Of a stretch of 64,000 bases of DNA, positions 17,816 through 27,140 are shown in pieces. Each line of letters starts with the position of its first letter. The stretch's first letter is position 1. Where the stretch lies: the NCBI GenBank assembly GCA_947302715.1, contig CAMYVY010000005.1, forward strand, positions 36,382 through 100,381. Reading direction: 5' to 3'. This stretch comes from an uncultured Clostridia bacterium. Its GTDB lineage: Bacteria; Bacillota; Clostridia; Peptostreptococcales; Anaerovoracaceae. The translations under genes and the position numbers were made by a program. The notes under the pieces are model-generated. The model worked only from the letters and a program-made list of their open reading frames with translations. It had not been told where the DNA came from and made no database searches.

Positions 17816-18670
17816 TTATTTCTTTGCATCCATCTTTGGTGACAGAACGCGGTTCAAGCCTTCACCAATCAGGAAGAACGTCAGAACAGTAATAATCGTC
17901 ATAATTCCCGGGAAGGTGCTTATCCACCATGCCTTGGGCAGATAGCCTTTTCCGGCAGTAATAATCTGGCCCCAGCTGATTACATTGGGGTCTCCCAGAC
18001 CGAGGAAGGATAGACCCGCCTCTGTCAAAATCGCGCCTGAAATATTCATTGTGGTATTAGCGATAATCGGGAAAATACCATTCGGAATAACATGCTTTAT
18101 GAGTATCGAGCCGCTGCTCTCACCCATGGCTATGGAGCTCTTGATGAATGTCCTCTCTTTGATGGCCTTGGCCTGGGCGCGCATGAGACGCGCATTACCA
18201 ACCCACGAGGTTAAGCCTATTACAATCATGACGTTCAGCATCGAAGAGCCAAACGTTGCAATGATTAGAAGTATCAGGAAGAACGTCGGGAGCATCAGGA
18301 AGATGTTCATGATTTCACTGAAAATCTGATCGATGACCCCCCCGTAGTAGCCTGCGATTCCACCAAAGATAACTCCTATCACAGCTGAAATCATGGCTGC
18401 AATGAATCCTATCTTTAGAGATGTTGACGTTCCGTAGAGAATCTGAGAAAAGACATCGTGTCCCAGATTGTCAGTACCCAGAGGATACTTGGCACAGGGG
18501 CCCATCAGAAGATCGTCATTTAAGACCTTGGGACTATATGGTGCAACCAGCGGCCCAAAGATCGCAATGATTAGGAGTATCACCAGAAGGGATAATCCTA
18601 TCTTTAATTGAATATTATTTTTGACAGTAAACCAAACCTTTTGGAAGGTGCTCATTCTTTTCTTATCCAT
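17816..18670 (-). CDS. oppC: Peptide ABC transporter permease (OppC/DppC type)
   Basis: Inner permease with an N-terminal helix (about 22-42), a short loop ending in YPLGTDNLGHDVF, and five more helices with the EAA-type loop GESSGSILIKHVIPN. I start it at the ATG at 18670 (MDKKRMSTFQKVW); the track's upstream extension overlaps oppB and lacks family similarity. 284 aa, normal. Confidence 0.92.
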   Translation of the reverse strand: MDKKRMSTFQKVWFTVKNNIQLKIGLSLLVILLIIAIFGPLVAPYSPKVLNDDLLMGPCAKYPLGTDNLGHDVFSQILYGTSTSLKIGFIAAMISAVIGVIFGGIAGYYGGVIDQIFSEIMNIFLMLPTFFLILLIIATFGSSMLNVMIVIGLTSWVGNARLMRAQAKAIKERTFIKSSIAMGESSGSILIKHVIPNGIFPIIANTTMNISGAILTEAGLSFLGLGDPNVISWGQIITAGKGYLPKAWWISTFPGIMTIITVLTFFLIGEGLNRVLSPKMDAKK

Positions 18671-18680
18671 GACGCACCCC

Positions 18681-19646
18681 CTATTCCACTCTAATCCTTG
18701 GATCAATCCAAGCATAGACAACGTCCACGACGACCATCATCACGGCAACCGATGTAGATAAGAGAAGATAGATTGCGGATAGAGTCGGATAGTCGCGCTT
18801 CGTTATCGAGTCGAGCATGAGCCTGCCCATTCCCGGCCAAGCAAATATGATCTCTATCATAGCGACACCGGTAATCATATAGGCCAAGGTTATACCAAAG
18901 ACCGTAACCGTCGGAATGATAGCATTTCTCATAACATATTTATTGAAGATCTTTCTTTCACTCATGCCTGTGGCTCTGAGCGTCATTATGAAATCTTCGG
19001 ACATCGTCTGGAGCACGCTGGACCTTGCTATTCGGAAATAATATGGTATGTCGATTAGCACCAGCGTTGTAACAGGCAAAAACATATGCTTCCCTACATC
19101 CAAGATATGAGCAAAGCCCGTGTAATTCCCCCTTAGACTGTACATTCCCGAAGTCGGGAACCACTTTAGAATTGATGCAAAGACAAGTATCATCATGAGT
19201 CCAAGCCAAAAGCTTGGAGTCGAGTCGAAGAAATAGGAAATACCACAGAGAAAGGTGTCAATTTTGCTACCCTTCTTTCTGGCAGCAAAGATACCAAGGA
19301 GCGTTCCTATTATTAAACCAAGTATCGCTCCCGTAAGCGCAATCATAAGCGTCGGCGCAACTCTTGAGATGATGAGGTCAGAAACCTTGGACGTCGATAC
19401 ATACGAATAACCAAAGTCTCCACTAAGAAGCTGTTTGACATAAAGCCAGAACTGCTCAAGAATAGGCTTATTTAAACCATACTTCTCCTGAAGAGCTGCT
19501 ATCGTCGCAGGATTAGGATTATCTTTTCCGGCGAGTAGTCTGGTTGGGTCCCCCGGAGCTAACCTTATAATGGTAAAGTTGAACAGTACCGAGAACATAA
19601 CCACCAGTATTCCCGTAACTGTTCGTTTCAAAATAAATCGCTTCAT
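18681..19646 (-). CDS. oppB: Peptide ABC transporter permease (OppB/DppB type)
   Basis: Partner permease, six helices, with the N-terminal KRTVTGILVVMFSVLFNFTI signature, RLAPGDPTR and the EAA loop RATGMSERKIFNKYVMRNA. The start is the ATG at 19646 behind TAGGAGA. First gene of the oppBCDF-A operon, read from the promoter at 19705-19733. Confidence 0.93.
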   Translation of the reverse strand: MKRFILKRTVTGILVVMFSVLFNFTIIRLAPGDPTRLLAGKDNPNPATIAALQEKYGLNKPILEQFWLYVKQLLSGDFGYSYVSTSKVSDLIISRVAPTLMIALTGAILGLIIGTLLGIFAARKKGSKIDTFLCGISYFFDSTPSFWLGLMMILVFASILKWFPTSGMYSLRGNYTGFAHILDVGKHMFLPVTTLVLIDIPYYFRIARSSVLQTMSEDFIMTLRATGMSERKIFNKYVMRNAIIPTVTVFGITLAYMITGVAMIEIIFAWPGMGRLMLDSITKRDYPTLSAIYLLLSTSVAVMMVVVDVVYAWIDPRIRVE

Positions 19647-19704
19647 GTCATGCACGTCTCCTAAACAGCCCAATTTGAACTGGCAAATATACAATTATAC
19701 TTGT

Positions 19705-19733
19705 ATAATAACATAATAAATCTGTATTTTCAA
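19705..19733 (-). promoter_or_regulatory. Promoter of the opp operon
   Basis: On the minus strand TTGAAA, 17 bp, TATTAT, about 60 bp before the oppB ATG. The AT-rich 144-bp interval 19647-19790 is shared with the divergent amidohydrolase genes, so the two units may be co-regulated. No clear plus-strand promoter was found. Confidence 0.7.
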
Positions 19734-19790
19734 TTTAACTATTTTTCTCTTTAGTGTATTAAATCACACTACTTAAAAAAGGAGAGTGTT

Positions 19791-21050
19791 ATGCTAATCA
19801 AAAATGGCAGAGTCCACGATGGCCTTGGAAAGGTCAAGCATGTGGACATCAGAGTAAAAGATGGAATCATCCAGGAGATGGAGAAAGGACTAAGTCCAAA
19901 AGCAAAGGAAGAAGTCTTTGATGCAAAGGGAATGGAAATTTTCCCCGGTTTTATTCACACACTATCCAGTTGGGGTGTCAACGGAAGCTGGTCGGAAATC
20001 AGACCCTCGTCACAGGACAATGACGAAAAGAGCGATCCAATCACACCGGAGCTCGATGCATTCTATGCATTTAACGGAAGAGCGATAACTGCACAGCAAC
20101 TCGGTGCCTTCGGTATAACGAGCGTCGGAGTCGAACCGTCCGACAACAATCTATTCGGCGGTCAAATCGCAGCATTCACGGTTGACGGTCTGAATCCGTA
20201 TACGATGTGCCTGCGTCGCGGTATAGGAATGAAAGCCTCCGTCAGAACCGACATGAAAAAGGTTTACGGAGCTCGCCAAATCGCACCGCAGACCAGGATG
20301 TGGATCTTCGGAACATTCGAGGAGCAGCTAAGAAAGGCATCCGAATATCTCGAAAAGGAAGCCGCTTCCGAAAAAGCGAAGGCAGATAGCGAGAAGAAGT
20401 CAGCAGAAGCAAAGGCTACTGATTCAAAGTCAGAAGAATCAAAGGACGCGCCCCCTGCCCCTGAATTCAAGAGAGATGCCAAGCTAGAAGCCATCGGAAA
20501 GGTTATAACCGGCGAACTTCCCCTATTCATTTCTTGCGATTCATTTCTTGCGATAGAGAGAGTCAGAGAGATAACCAAGAAGTATCCGAAGATCAAACTG
20601 ATCCTGGTGAATGGCTATGGTCTAACCGGAAACGAGCAGTGGATAGTTAGAGGAAAGATTCCGGTCGTCGTAAAGACCGGAGGTGACCTGATGGATGAGG
20701 AACCAAAGGGACTCGACTTTAACTCCATCGCAAAACTGAATGAAAAAGGTGCCTTGATTGCTCTAAGCGGAACTATGGGCTTTCTTGCCAGCAGAGAGGA
20801 TATGCTCTGGAATGGTGCAGAGATGATGCGTGTAATGCACGACGCTGATAAGGTTCTCCCTATGATAACATCAAACCCGGCCAAAATCCTCGGAATCGAC
20901 GACATCACCGGTTCGCTTGAGGTGGGAAAACGTGCAGATATAGTAATATGGTCCAAGAATCCTCTGGAAACATGGAAGGCCCACATCGTTAGAACATATA
21001 TGGGCGGCGAAACAATCTATAAGGAAGGAGATGAGATGAAATGTATGTAA
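19791..21050 (+). CDS. Amidohydrolase-family protein lacking the metal ligands (predicted pseudoenzyme)
   Basis: 419 aa, paralogous to the next gene (shared N-terminal composite beta domain, LTPELDAYY/ITPELDAFY, and a C-terminal TSNPAKILGIDD..GSLEVGKRADIVIWS). Where the partner has DAHSH this protein has HTLSS, so the HxH pair is L58/S60. The two barrel His positions align with ISCDSF and LVNGYG, and the catalytic Asp position (TDGP in the partner) with SGTMG. It also carries an Ala/Lys/Glu/Ser-rich insert at about 185-225. The fold looks intact but catalysis is unlikely, so it may be a structural or regulatory subunit. Strong AAAGGAGAG site. Overlaps the next gene by 10 bp. Confidence 0.85.
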   Translation: MLIKNGRVHDGLGKVKHVDIRVKDGIIQEMEKGLSPKAKEEVFDAKGMEIFPGFIHTLSSWGVNGSWSEIRPSSQDNDEKSDPITPELDAFYAFNGRAITAQQLGAFGITSVGVEPSDNNLFGGQIAAFTVDGLNPYTMCLRRGIGMKASVRTDMKKVYGARQIAPQTRMWIFGTFEEQLRKASEYLEKEAASEKAKADSEKKSAEAKATDSKSEESKDAPPAPEFKRDAKLEAIGKVITGELPLFISCDSFLAIERVREITKKYPKIKLILVNGYGLTGNEQWIVRGKIPVVVKTGGDLMDEEPKGLDFNSIAKLNEKGALIALSGTMGFLASREDMLWNGAEMMRVMHDADKVLPMITSNPAKILGIDDITGSLEVGKRADIVIWSKNPLETWKAHIVRTYMGGETIYKEGDEMKCM

Positions 21051-22183
21051 TTAAGAATGCGACTGTATATACGATGGGAAAAGCCGGCACGATCAAACAG
21101 GACATCCGTCTCGAAAATGGAAAAATCACCGAGATAGGAAATAATCTAAGAGCAAAGTCCGGCGAGAAAACGATCAACGCCAAGGGAAAAGTGGTTACGC
21201 CAGGCTTTGTTGATGCACATAGCCATCTCGGCGGATTCGAGGTAAACGGCGCCGGCGAAGATCTGAACGAGATGACAAATCCCCTAACCCCTGAACTCGA
21301 TGCGTATTATGGAATCAATCCCGACAGCATAGACTTCAAGGGAGCCATAGAGCAAGGAATTACCGCCTCCTGCCTGGTTCCTGGCTCCGCGAATATCGTT
21401 GGCGGTCTCGGAATAGTGATGAAGTCTGCGGGAAAAGATAGAGTGATTAAACGCGCAGCAGTTCTAAAAGGTGCCATGGGTATTAATCCGAAGGGTGTCT
21501 ATTCACAAATGAACAGAGCTCCTATGACGAGAATGGCAATCGCAAATATGCATCGCGATTACTTACGTCGCGTCAAGGAATACATGGAGAAAAAGGAAGC
21601 CGCCAACGGCGACAAAGAAAAGATGCCACCCTTTGATCTTGGACTCGAACACGGAATCCCTGTCATAAACAAAGAGATTGCATACAAGGTACACAGTTAT
21701 ATGCATGACAGCATGACTGTTTTGGAGCTTGCAAAGGAGTTCGATATAATGATTACCCTGGATCATGCACTTGGTGCCAGCGACTACCTGGAAGAGCTCA
21801 CGGATAAGCATGTTAAAGGAATAATCTACGGACCAACAGCAGAGCCTATCTTCCCTGGCGAAGGTGGCAAGCTCGATTACGAGGCATGCATCGAGCTCGA
21901 CAAACGCGGCGTCAAGGTCGCCTGCATGACAGATGGCCCCGTTACACCAAAGAACATGCTACTCTACGAAATCGGAGAATGCGTCAGGCGTGGAATGAAC
22001 CCAACCAGAGCCCTCGCCATGATTACATCCAATTCAGCAAAGATCGTCGACGTCTTTGATAGAGTAGGTTCGATCGAGGTCGGAAAGGATGCAGACATCT
22101 TAATCTGGTCCGACATGCCGGCAGTAGCGACCGACGCAGTACTTGAGACAGTTATTCTCGGCGGAGAGATAGTCAAGAATTAA
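21041..22183 (+). CDS. Amidohydrolase (imidazolonepropionase-like, metal-dependent)
   Basis: 380 aa. Metal site intact: H60 and H62 in DAHSHLGG, His in KVHSYMHD (about 218), His in TLDHALGA (about 240) and Asp in CMTDGPVTP (about 290), the subtype with a mononuclear or binuclear HxH..H..H..D centre. The substrate is unknown; cyclic amides or cyclic dipeptide-like products would suit the peptide-import context, but that is inference. Translationally coupled to the preceding ligand-less paralogue and divergent from the opp operon. No signal peptide. Confidence 0.88.
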   Translation: MYVIKNATVYTMGKAGTIKQDIRLENGKITEIGNNLRAKSGEKTINAKGKVVTPGFVDAHSHLGGFEVNGAGEDLNEMTNPLTPELDAYYGINPDSIDFKGAIEQGITASCLVPGSANIVGGLGIVMKSAGKDRVIKRAAVLKGAMGINPKGVYSQMNRAPMTRMAIANMHRDYLRRVKEYMEKKEAANGDKEKMPPFDLGLEHGIPVINKEIAYKVHSYMHDSMTVLELAKEFDIMITLDHALGASDYLEELTDKHVKGIIYGPTAEPIFPGEGGKLDYEACIELDKRGVKVACMTDGPVTPKNMLLYEIGECVRRGMNPTRALAMITSNSAKIVDVFDRVGSIEVGKDADILIWSDMPAVATDAVLETVILGGEIVKN

Positions 22184-22220
22184 GCACGTTATAACTACTG
22201 AGCTAATTAAGGAATTAATC

Positions 22221-22250
22221 AAAGAGGCGACCATCAAGGTCGCCTCTTTT
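22221..22250. terminator. Bidirectional terminator
   Basis: Stem AAAGAGGCGACC-ATCAA-GGTCGCCTCTTT with T-rich tails on both strands. It serves the convergent amidohydrolase pair and transketolase genes. Confidence 0.9.
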
Positions 22251-22280
22251 GCTATCTTTGATAAATATATTCCGGACTTT

Positions 22281-23210
22281 TTAATAGACCTGCTTTACGG
22301 CCTGAACAATTGCTCCAGTGTCCATACCGTATTTTGTTTTTAGTTCATCCGGCTTTCCTGATTCACCAAATGTGTCATGCTGACCAATCATGGCAATCTT
22401 GACCGGACATTCTCTGCTGACAAGCTCAGCTACTGCGCCACCGAGTCCGCCTATAATCGAATGCTCTTCGCATGTTACGATTCTGCCTGTTTCTTTAGCT
22501 GCAGTCAAAATCAACTCTTCGTCGAGCGGCTTAATAGTATGGATGTCAATTACTCTGGCATCGATGCCTTCCTCCTGCAGGACGAGCGCTGCCTCCATCG
22601 CTTCCGAAACCATGATTCCGGTTGCTATAATCGCAACATCCTTACCCGGTCTAAGGAGCTTTCCTTTTCCGAGTTCTATTTCATCCTGCTCGGTATAAAA
22701 TTCAGGGACAGAGGCTCTGCCAAGTCTAACATATGCGGGGCCATCCATCGCGACAACCTGTCTAATTAATTTCTCAGCACTCACTCCATCTGACGGATTG
22801 ACGACAGTCATTCCCGGAATCGTTCTCATAAGCGCGATGTCTTCGAAGGTCTGGTGGCTCGCACCGTCCTCTCCGACGGTGATTCCTGCATGAGTTGCGC
22901 AAATCTTGACATTGGCTCCCGTATATCCGATCGAATTTCTGATTATCTCGAATGCACGTCCTGCGGCAAACATTGCAAATGTTGATGCACAGACCACCTT
23001 GCCCGAAAGCGCGAGTCCCGCTGCCATTCCATAAAGATTCTGTTCGGCGATTCCCGCATTAAAGAATCTGTCCGGATAGGCTTTGGCAAATTCACCGCTC
23101 TTCGTCGATCCCGAAAGATCAGCATCCATAACGATTAAATTGGGATTCTCTTCGCCTAGCTCAACCAAAACTTTTCCGTAGGCTTCTCTGGTTGCTCTCT
23201 TGATATCCAT
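22281..23210 (-). CDS. Transketolase, C-terminal subunit
   Basis: Carries the pyrimidine-binding and C-terminal domains of a split transketolase (about 309 aa), e.g. FFNAGIAEQNLYGMAAGLA and GASHQTFEDIALMR. Works with the N-terminal subunit encoded just upstream to move two-carbon units in the pentose phosphate pathway. I use the ATG at 23210, which overlaps the partner's stop as TAATG and sits nine bases after GGGAGG; the GTG at 23216 is too close to that site. Confidence 0.93.
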   Translation of the reverse strand: MDIKRATREAYGKVLVELGEENPNLIVMDADLSGSTKSGEFAKAYPDRFFNAGIAEQNLYGMAAGLALSGKVVCASTFAMFAAGRAFEIIRNSIGYTGANVKICATHAGITVGEDGASHQTFEDIALMRTIPGMTVVNPSDGVSAEKLIRQVVAMDGPAYVRLGRASVPEFYTEQDEIELGKGKLLRPGKDVAIIATGIMVSEAMEAALVLQEEGIDARVIDIHTIKPLDEELILTAAKETGRIVTCEEHSIIGGLGGAVAELVSRECPVKIAMIGQHDTFGESGKPDELKTKYGMDTGAIVQAVKQVY

Positions 23211-24046
23211 TACCACTCACCTCCCAATTCCTTAACTGCCTTCTTTGCCTGCTCTTCATTCGGCGCCTTGCCATGCCAGCCGGCCTGATTCTCCATGAAC
23301 GAGACGCCCTTTCCCTTAACCGTCTTCGCAATTATTGCCGACGGTTTTCCCGTTTCTTCCGATGCCTTTCTCGCATCGTCCAAAGCCTTGAATATTTCTT
23401 CGAAATTATGCCCGTCTATAACAAAGACATTCCATCCGAAGGCCTTGAATTTCTCGTCAATGGGTTTTACCGTCATAACATCGTCGTTCGCACCGTCTAT
23501 CTGCAAACCGTTCCAGTCGACAATCGCGCACATATTCGAAAGGTTATAGTGAGATGCAGCCATGGCAGCTTCCCAAACAAGCCCTTCCTGCAGTTCGCCA
23601 TCACCAAGTATGACATATATTCTACCCGGGTTATTGTCGATTTTGTTGGCAAGTGCCATTCCGACTGATGCTGATATACCCTGCCCCAGCGATCCTGTCG
23701 ACATTTCAATTCCCGGTACCTTAGACATATTGGGATGCCCCTGGAATTTGCTCTCGAGTTTTCTGAGGCTCATGATATCCTCAACAGGAAAATACCCTCT
23801 CTCCGCGAGCGCAGCATACTGAACCGGAGCTGCGTGTCCCTTTGATAGAATCAGCTTGTCGCGTCCCTCCATCCTCGGATTATCGGGATCGACATTCATC
23901 TCTCCAAAATAGAGCGCAGTTACCAAGTCCGCACTGGAAAGACTTCCGCCCGGATGACCGGAACCGGCTGAGAAAACGGCTTTGATTACATCTACGCGTA
24001 TCTTTGCCGCCATGTCTTTGTAATAGTTTAAATCCTTGTTATCCAT
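23210..24046 (-). CDS. Transketolase, N-terminal (ThDP-binding) subunit
   Basis: 278 aa with the thiamine-diphosphate domain: SAGSGHPGGSLSSAD, the GDGELQEG motif and the NLSNMCAIVDWNGLQIDG helix. Forms the active enzyme with the C-terminal subunit. GGAGG precedes the ATG. Follows mgtE by 15 bp, so the three genes probably share a transcript. Confidence 0.93.
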   Translation of the reverse strand: MDNKDLNYYKDMAAKIRVDVIKAVFSAGSGHPGGSLSSADLVTALYFGEMNVDPDNPRMEGRDKLILSKGHAAPVQYAALAERGYFPVEDIMSLRKLESKFQGHPNMSKVPGIEMSTGSLGQGISASVGMALANKIDNNPGRIYVILGDGELQEGLVWEAAMAASHYNLSNMCAIVDWNGLQIDGANDDVMTVKPIDEKFKAFGWNVFVIDGHNFEEIFKALDDARKASEETGKPSAIIAKTVKGKGVSFMENQAGWHGKAPNEEQAKKAVKELGGEW

Positions 24047-24061
24047 ATTTCCTCCAGTCTG

Positions 24062-25468
24062 CTAAAGTCCAAGGAATATCTTGGCCATCAAGAAATATAT
24101 CGAAAGTGCAACAGCGTCCGAGATAGATGAAATTGCAGGATTGGCGATTAAGGCAGGGTCGGCTCCCAGCTTCTTCACTATGAGCGGAATCATACTGCCG
24201 AGCATCTTCGCAAATACTACGATGCATATCATAGCGCTGCAAACCGTTAATGCCACCATCACTCCATCACCGTCAAAGAACAGTATGCGGAAGAAATTCA
24301 GAACGCTTAGCAGAACACCTATGATAGCTCCAACTCTTACTTCCTTCCAAAGAATCCTCGGAAAGTCCTCGGGTTCAACCTCATTTGTAGCCAAGCCACG
24401 AATGATGAGTGTCGCTGCCTGCGACCCCGTATTACCACCTGTTCCCATTAGCATCGGCATATACGATACCAAACTAATAACCTGTGAAAGCGCACCTTCA
24501 AAAGAACTGATTATCATTCCGGTGAATATGTATGCCACCATCAGTATCACGAGCCATGGGAGACGGTTTAGGACGTGCTGCTTTACCGGAACATCCAGGT
24601 AGTCTCTGTCCTTATCATCAAAGTCGATGATACCGCCCATACGCTCGATATCTTCGGTCGTTTCTTCTTCAATGATATCGAGGATATCGTCGAATGTGAT
24701 GATACCGACAAGTCGGAATTCGTTATCCACAACCGGAATTGCAAGAAAGCCGTATTTGGTAAAGTCCTGAGCAACATCTTCCTGGTCCGTATAAACATTT
24801 TCGCTGACGAATTCAGTACGCATTATTTCATTTATGCGTACATCATCCTCACTTGTTACTATGGTAGAAAGAGATACGATACCGATAAGCTTGCGTCCCA
24901 TATCCTTGACGTAGCAAGTGTATATGGTTTCCGCATCAATACTTTCTTTCTTGATATGATCCAGTGCCTGCCTTACGGTCCAGTCCTTTTCAAGACTGAT
25001 ATAGTCCGGAGTCATAAGCGTTCCCGCGCAGTTGTCGGGATAATTGAGGAAGGTGTTTATAAGCTTCCTCTCTGTCTTTGGAGTCTTCTCCAAAATCTTG
25101 CTCACGACATTCGCCGGTAGTTCTTCCAAAACGTCGATTTTATCGTCGAAGTCCAGTTCATGGATTATGTATTCGATTTCCTTGTCGTTAATAATCTCGA
25201 CAATTTTGTTTCTGTCTGCTGTTGGAAGCTCGGCAAAAACTTCTACCGAAACATCCTTTGGGAGCATTCGGAACAAAATGACGGTATTCTGAATACTGGC
25301 TTCCTCTGTCACATCCTCCAAAAGATCTGCGATATCTACAGAATTGAACTTAAGGAGTTCGTCTCTGGCAGCAAAGTATTTTTTTTCTTCAAGAAGTACC
25401 AGAATTTTTTCCAGGCCTTCTTCCACGATTATATCCCTATCTACTACGGGATAATTCATATCAGCCAT
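24062..25468 (-). CDS. mgtE: Magnesium transporter MgtE
   Basis: Mg2+ channel. N-terminal cytosolic superhelix (about 10-130), paired CBS domains (about 130-255; FLAIPVVDNEFRLVGIITFDDILD), a connecting helix and five C-terminal membrane helices with MGTGGNTGSQAATLIIRG lining the pore. The track start at 25486 is replaced by the ATG at 25468 (MADMNYPVV) because AAAGGAGG lies seven bases before it. 468 aa. The roughly 90-nt leader does not resemble an M-box; gating by the protein's own Mg-sensing domain is known in the family. Confidence 0.93.
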   Translation of the reverse strand: MADMNYPVVDRDIIVEEGLEKILVLLEEKKYFAARDELLKFNSVDIADLLEDVTEEASIQNTVILFRMLPKDVSVEVFAELPTADRNKIVEIINDKEIEYIIHELDFDDKIDVLEELPANVVSKILEKTPKTERKLINTFLNYPDNCAGTLMTPDYISLEKDWTVRQALDHIKKESIDAETIYTCYVKDMGRKLIGIVSLSTIVTSEDDVRINEIMRTEFVSENVYTDQEDVAQDFTKYGFLAIPVVDNEFRLVGIITFDDILDIIEEETTEDIERMGGIIDFDDKDRDYLDVPVKQHVLNRLPWLVILMVAYIFTGMIISSFEGALSQVISLVSYMPMLMGTGGNTGSQAATLIIRGLATNEVEPEDFPRILWKEVRVGAIIGVLLSVLNFFRILFFDGDGVMVALTVCSAMICIVVFAKMLGSMIPLIVKKLGADPALIANPAISSISDAVALSIYFLMAKIFLGL

Positions 25469-25561
25469 GAGCAACCTCCTTTCCAACGTTCAAAACCATT
25501 TTTTACTGTCTTCTCTACAAAAAACATCTACGATATTTGTGAGTAGAGCATAGTTATAATA

Positions 25562-25590
25562 AGTATATCGCCTATGCATAAATATGTCAA
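25562..25590 (-). promoter_or_regulatory. Promoter of mgtE-transketolase operon
   Basis: On the minus strand TTGACA, 17 bp, TATACT. Near-consensus sigma-A promoter, about 95 bp upstream of the mgtE ATG. The leader has a weak CTCTAC/GTAGAG hairpin. Confidence 0.85.
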
Positions 25591-25645
25591 AATATTTATT
25601 GTCTGAATATTCCGTAATCCTTGATTTTTTGGGATTTTTTGCGGG

Positions 25646-25674
25646 TTGACTATCTTCTCCACCAGTGTTAAACT
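25646..25674 (+). promoter_or_regulatory. Promoter of gdhA
   Basis: Plus-strand TTGACT, 17 bp, TAAACT, leaving a leader of about 100 nt that contains a GTTTTTTG/CAAAAAAC inverted repeat. The 316-bp divergent gap between mgtE and gdhA holds this promoter, the mgtE promoter and no gene. Confidence 0.6.
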
Positions 25675-25784
25675 TGCCTTGGACTTCTTTGTTTTGGAGC
25701 CCATAAATTATTAATTTCACTGAGCTGTTTTTTGTATTATTCATCAAAAAACATCAATCAATCTTTTGTGAGGAAGGAAACGCT

Positions 25785-27128
25785 ATGGGAAAGTTAGTTC
25801 AAAAGTACATTGACATTGCAAAGGAAAAGAATCCGAATGAACCGGAATTCCTGCAAACTGTTGAAGAGGTTCTTACATCCATCGAACCTGTTCTTGAGAA
25901 GCACCCGGAATACATCAAGGCGGGGCTTGTTGAAAGACTCATCGAGCCTGAACGCGGTGTTCAGTTCAGAGTACCATGGGTTGATGACAAGGGTAATGTT
26001 CAGGTAAACCGCGGTTACAGATTCCAGTTCAACAGCGCACTTGGACCATACAAGGGCGGAATCAGATTCGCACCGAACGTATATCCAGGAATCCTCAAGT
26101 TCCTCGGATTTGAGCAAATCTTCAAGAACAGCCTTACAGGTCTTCCAATCGGCGGCGGCAAAGGCGGAGCTGACTTTGATCCCAATGGAAAATCTGACGC
26201 AGAAATCATGAGATTCTGCCAGTCATTTGTAACAGAGCTTTATAGACATATCGGTCCGGATACAGATGTTCCTGCCGGCGACCTCGGTGTTGGCGGTCGT
26301 GAGATCGGTTACATGATGGGTCAGTACAAGAGACTTGCTAACCGCTATGATGGAACATGGACCGGAAAAGGAACCGCTAACGGCGGTCTTGCAGGAAGAA
26401 ACGAAGCTACAGGATTCGGTATCGTATTCTATGCAAGAGAAATGCTGAAATACTTCGGCGAAGAAATGGAAGGAAAGACTGTTGCCCTCTCCGGATTCGG
26501 AAACGTAACATGGGGAACAGCAACCAAGCTTAACGAGCTCGGAGCAAAGGTAATCACAATCTCCGGACCGGACGGATACATCCTCGACAAGGACGGAATC
26601 AGCGGCAAGAAGGTTGACTACCTGGTAGAGCTCAGAAATTCCGGAAAGAATATCTGCGCACCTTATGCAAAGAAATTCAAGAGCGCTAAGTTCTTCCCGG
26701 GAAAGAAGCCATGGGAAGTTAAGGCTGACCTCTACATCCCCTGCGCTACACAGAATGAAATCCAGATCAAGGATGCCAAGACCATGGTCAAGAACGGTGC
26801 CAAGTATCTCTGCGAAGGTTCCAACATGCCTACCACAAACGAGGCAATTGCATACCTTCAGGAGCATGGCGTAAAGGTTGGACCATCAAAGGCTGCAAAT
26901 GCCGGCGGCGTATCCTGCTCCTGCCTCGAGATGAGCCAGAATGCTGAGCACATCATCTTCTCCAAGGAAGATGTCTACAGACAGCTTGAAGGAATCATGG
27001 TAAATATCTTTAAGCTCTGTGTTGATGCTTGCGAGCGCTACAACCTTGGCGACAACCTGATTGCAGGTGCCAATATCGCAGGATTCGAGCGCGTTGCAGA
27101 AGCAATGATGCTCCAGGGTATTGTATAA
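25785..27128 (+). CDS. gdhA: Glutamate dehydrogenase (hexameric, NADP-type)
   Basis: Interconverts glutamate and 2-oxoglutarate plus ammonia. 447 aa with catalytic PIGGGKGGADFDPNGKS (active-site Lys), the PAGDLGVGGREIGYM motif and the Rossmann loop ALSGFGNVTWG. Length and N-terminus match the 450-residue NADP-dependent class, although clostridial members can use NAD. A GAGGAAGGA site precedes the ATG. Codon use looks biased toward highly expressed genes (many GGA, AAG and TTC codons). Confidence 0.95.
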   Translation: MGKLVQKYIDIAKEKNPNEPEFLQTVEEVLTSIEPVLEKHPEYIKAGLVERLIEPERGVQFRVPWVDDKGNVQVNRGYRFQFNSALGPYKGGIRFAPNVYPGILKFLGFEQIFKNSLTGLPIGGGKGGADFDPNGKSDAEIMRFCQSFVTELYRHIGPDTDVPAGDLGVGGREIGYMMGQYKRLANRYDGTWTGKGTANGGLAGRNEATGFGIVFYAREMLKYFGEEMEGKTVALSGFGNVTWGTATKLNELGAKVITISGPDGYILDKDGISGKKVDYLVELRNSGKNICAPYAKKFKSAKFFPGKKPWEVKADLYIPCATQNEIQIKDAKTMVKNGAKYLCEGSNMPTTNEAIAYLQEHGVKVGPSKAANAGGVSCSCLEMSQNAEHIIFSKEDVYRQLEGIMVNIFKLCVDACERYNLGDNLIAGANIAGFERVAEAMMLQGIV

Positions 27129-27140
27129 TAATTATTCAAA

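Noticed and set aside
22281-24046. Frameshifted single transketolase gene
   Set aside because: The two ORFs meet at a clean TAATG overlap with a strong ribosome binding site; split transketolases are well known.
25487-25560. M-box (ykoK) Mg riboswitch before mgtE
   Set aside because: The leader is only about 90 nt and lacks the conserved M-box segments; only a weak CTCTAC/GTAGAG hairpin is present.
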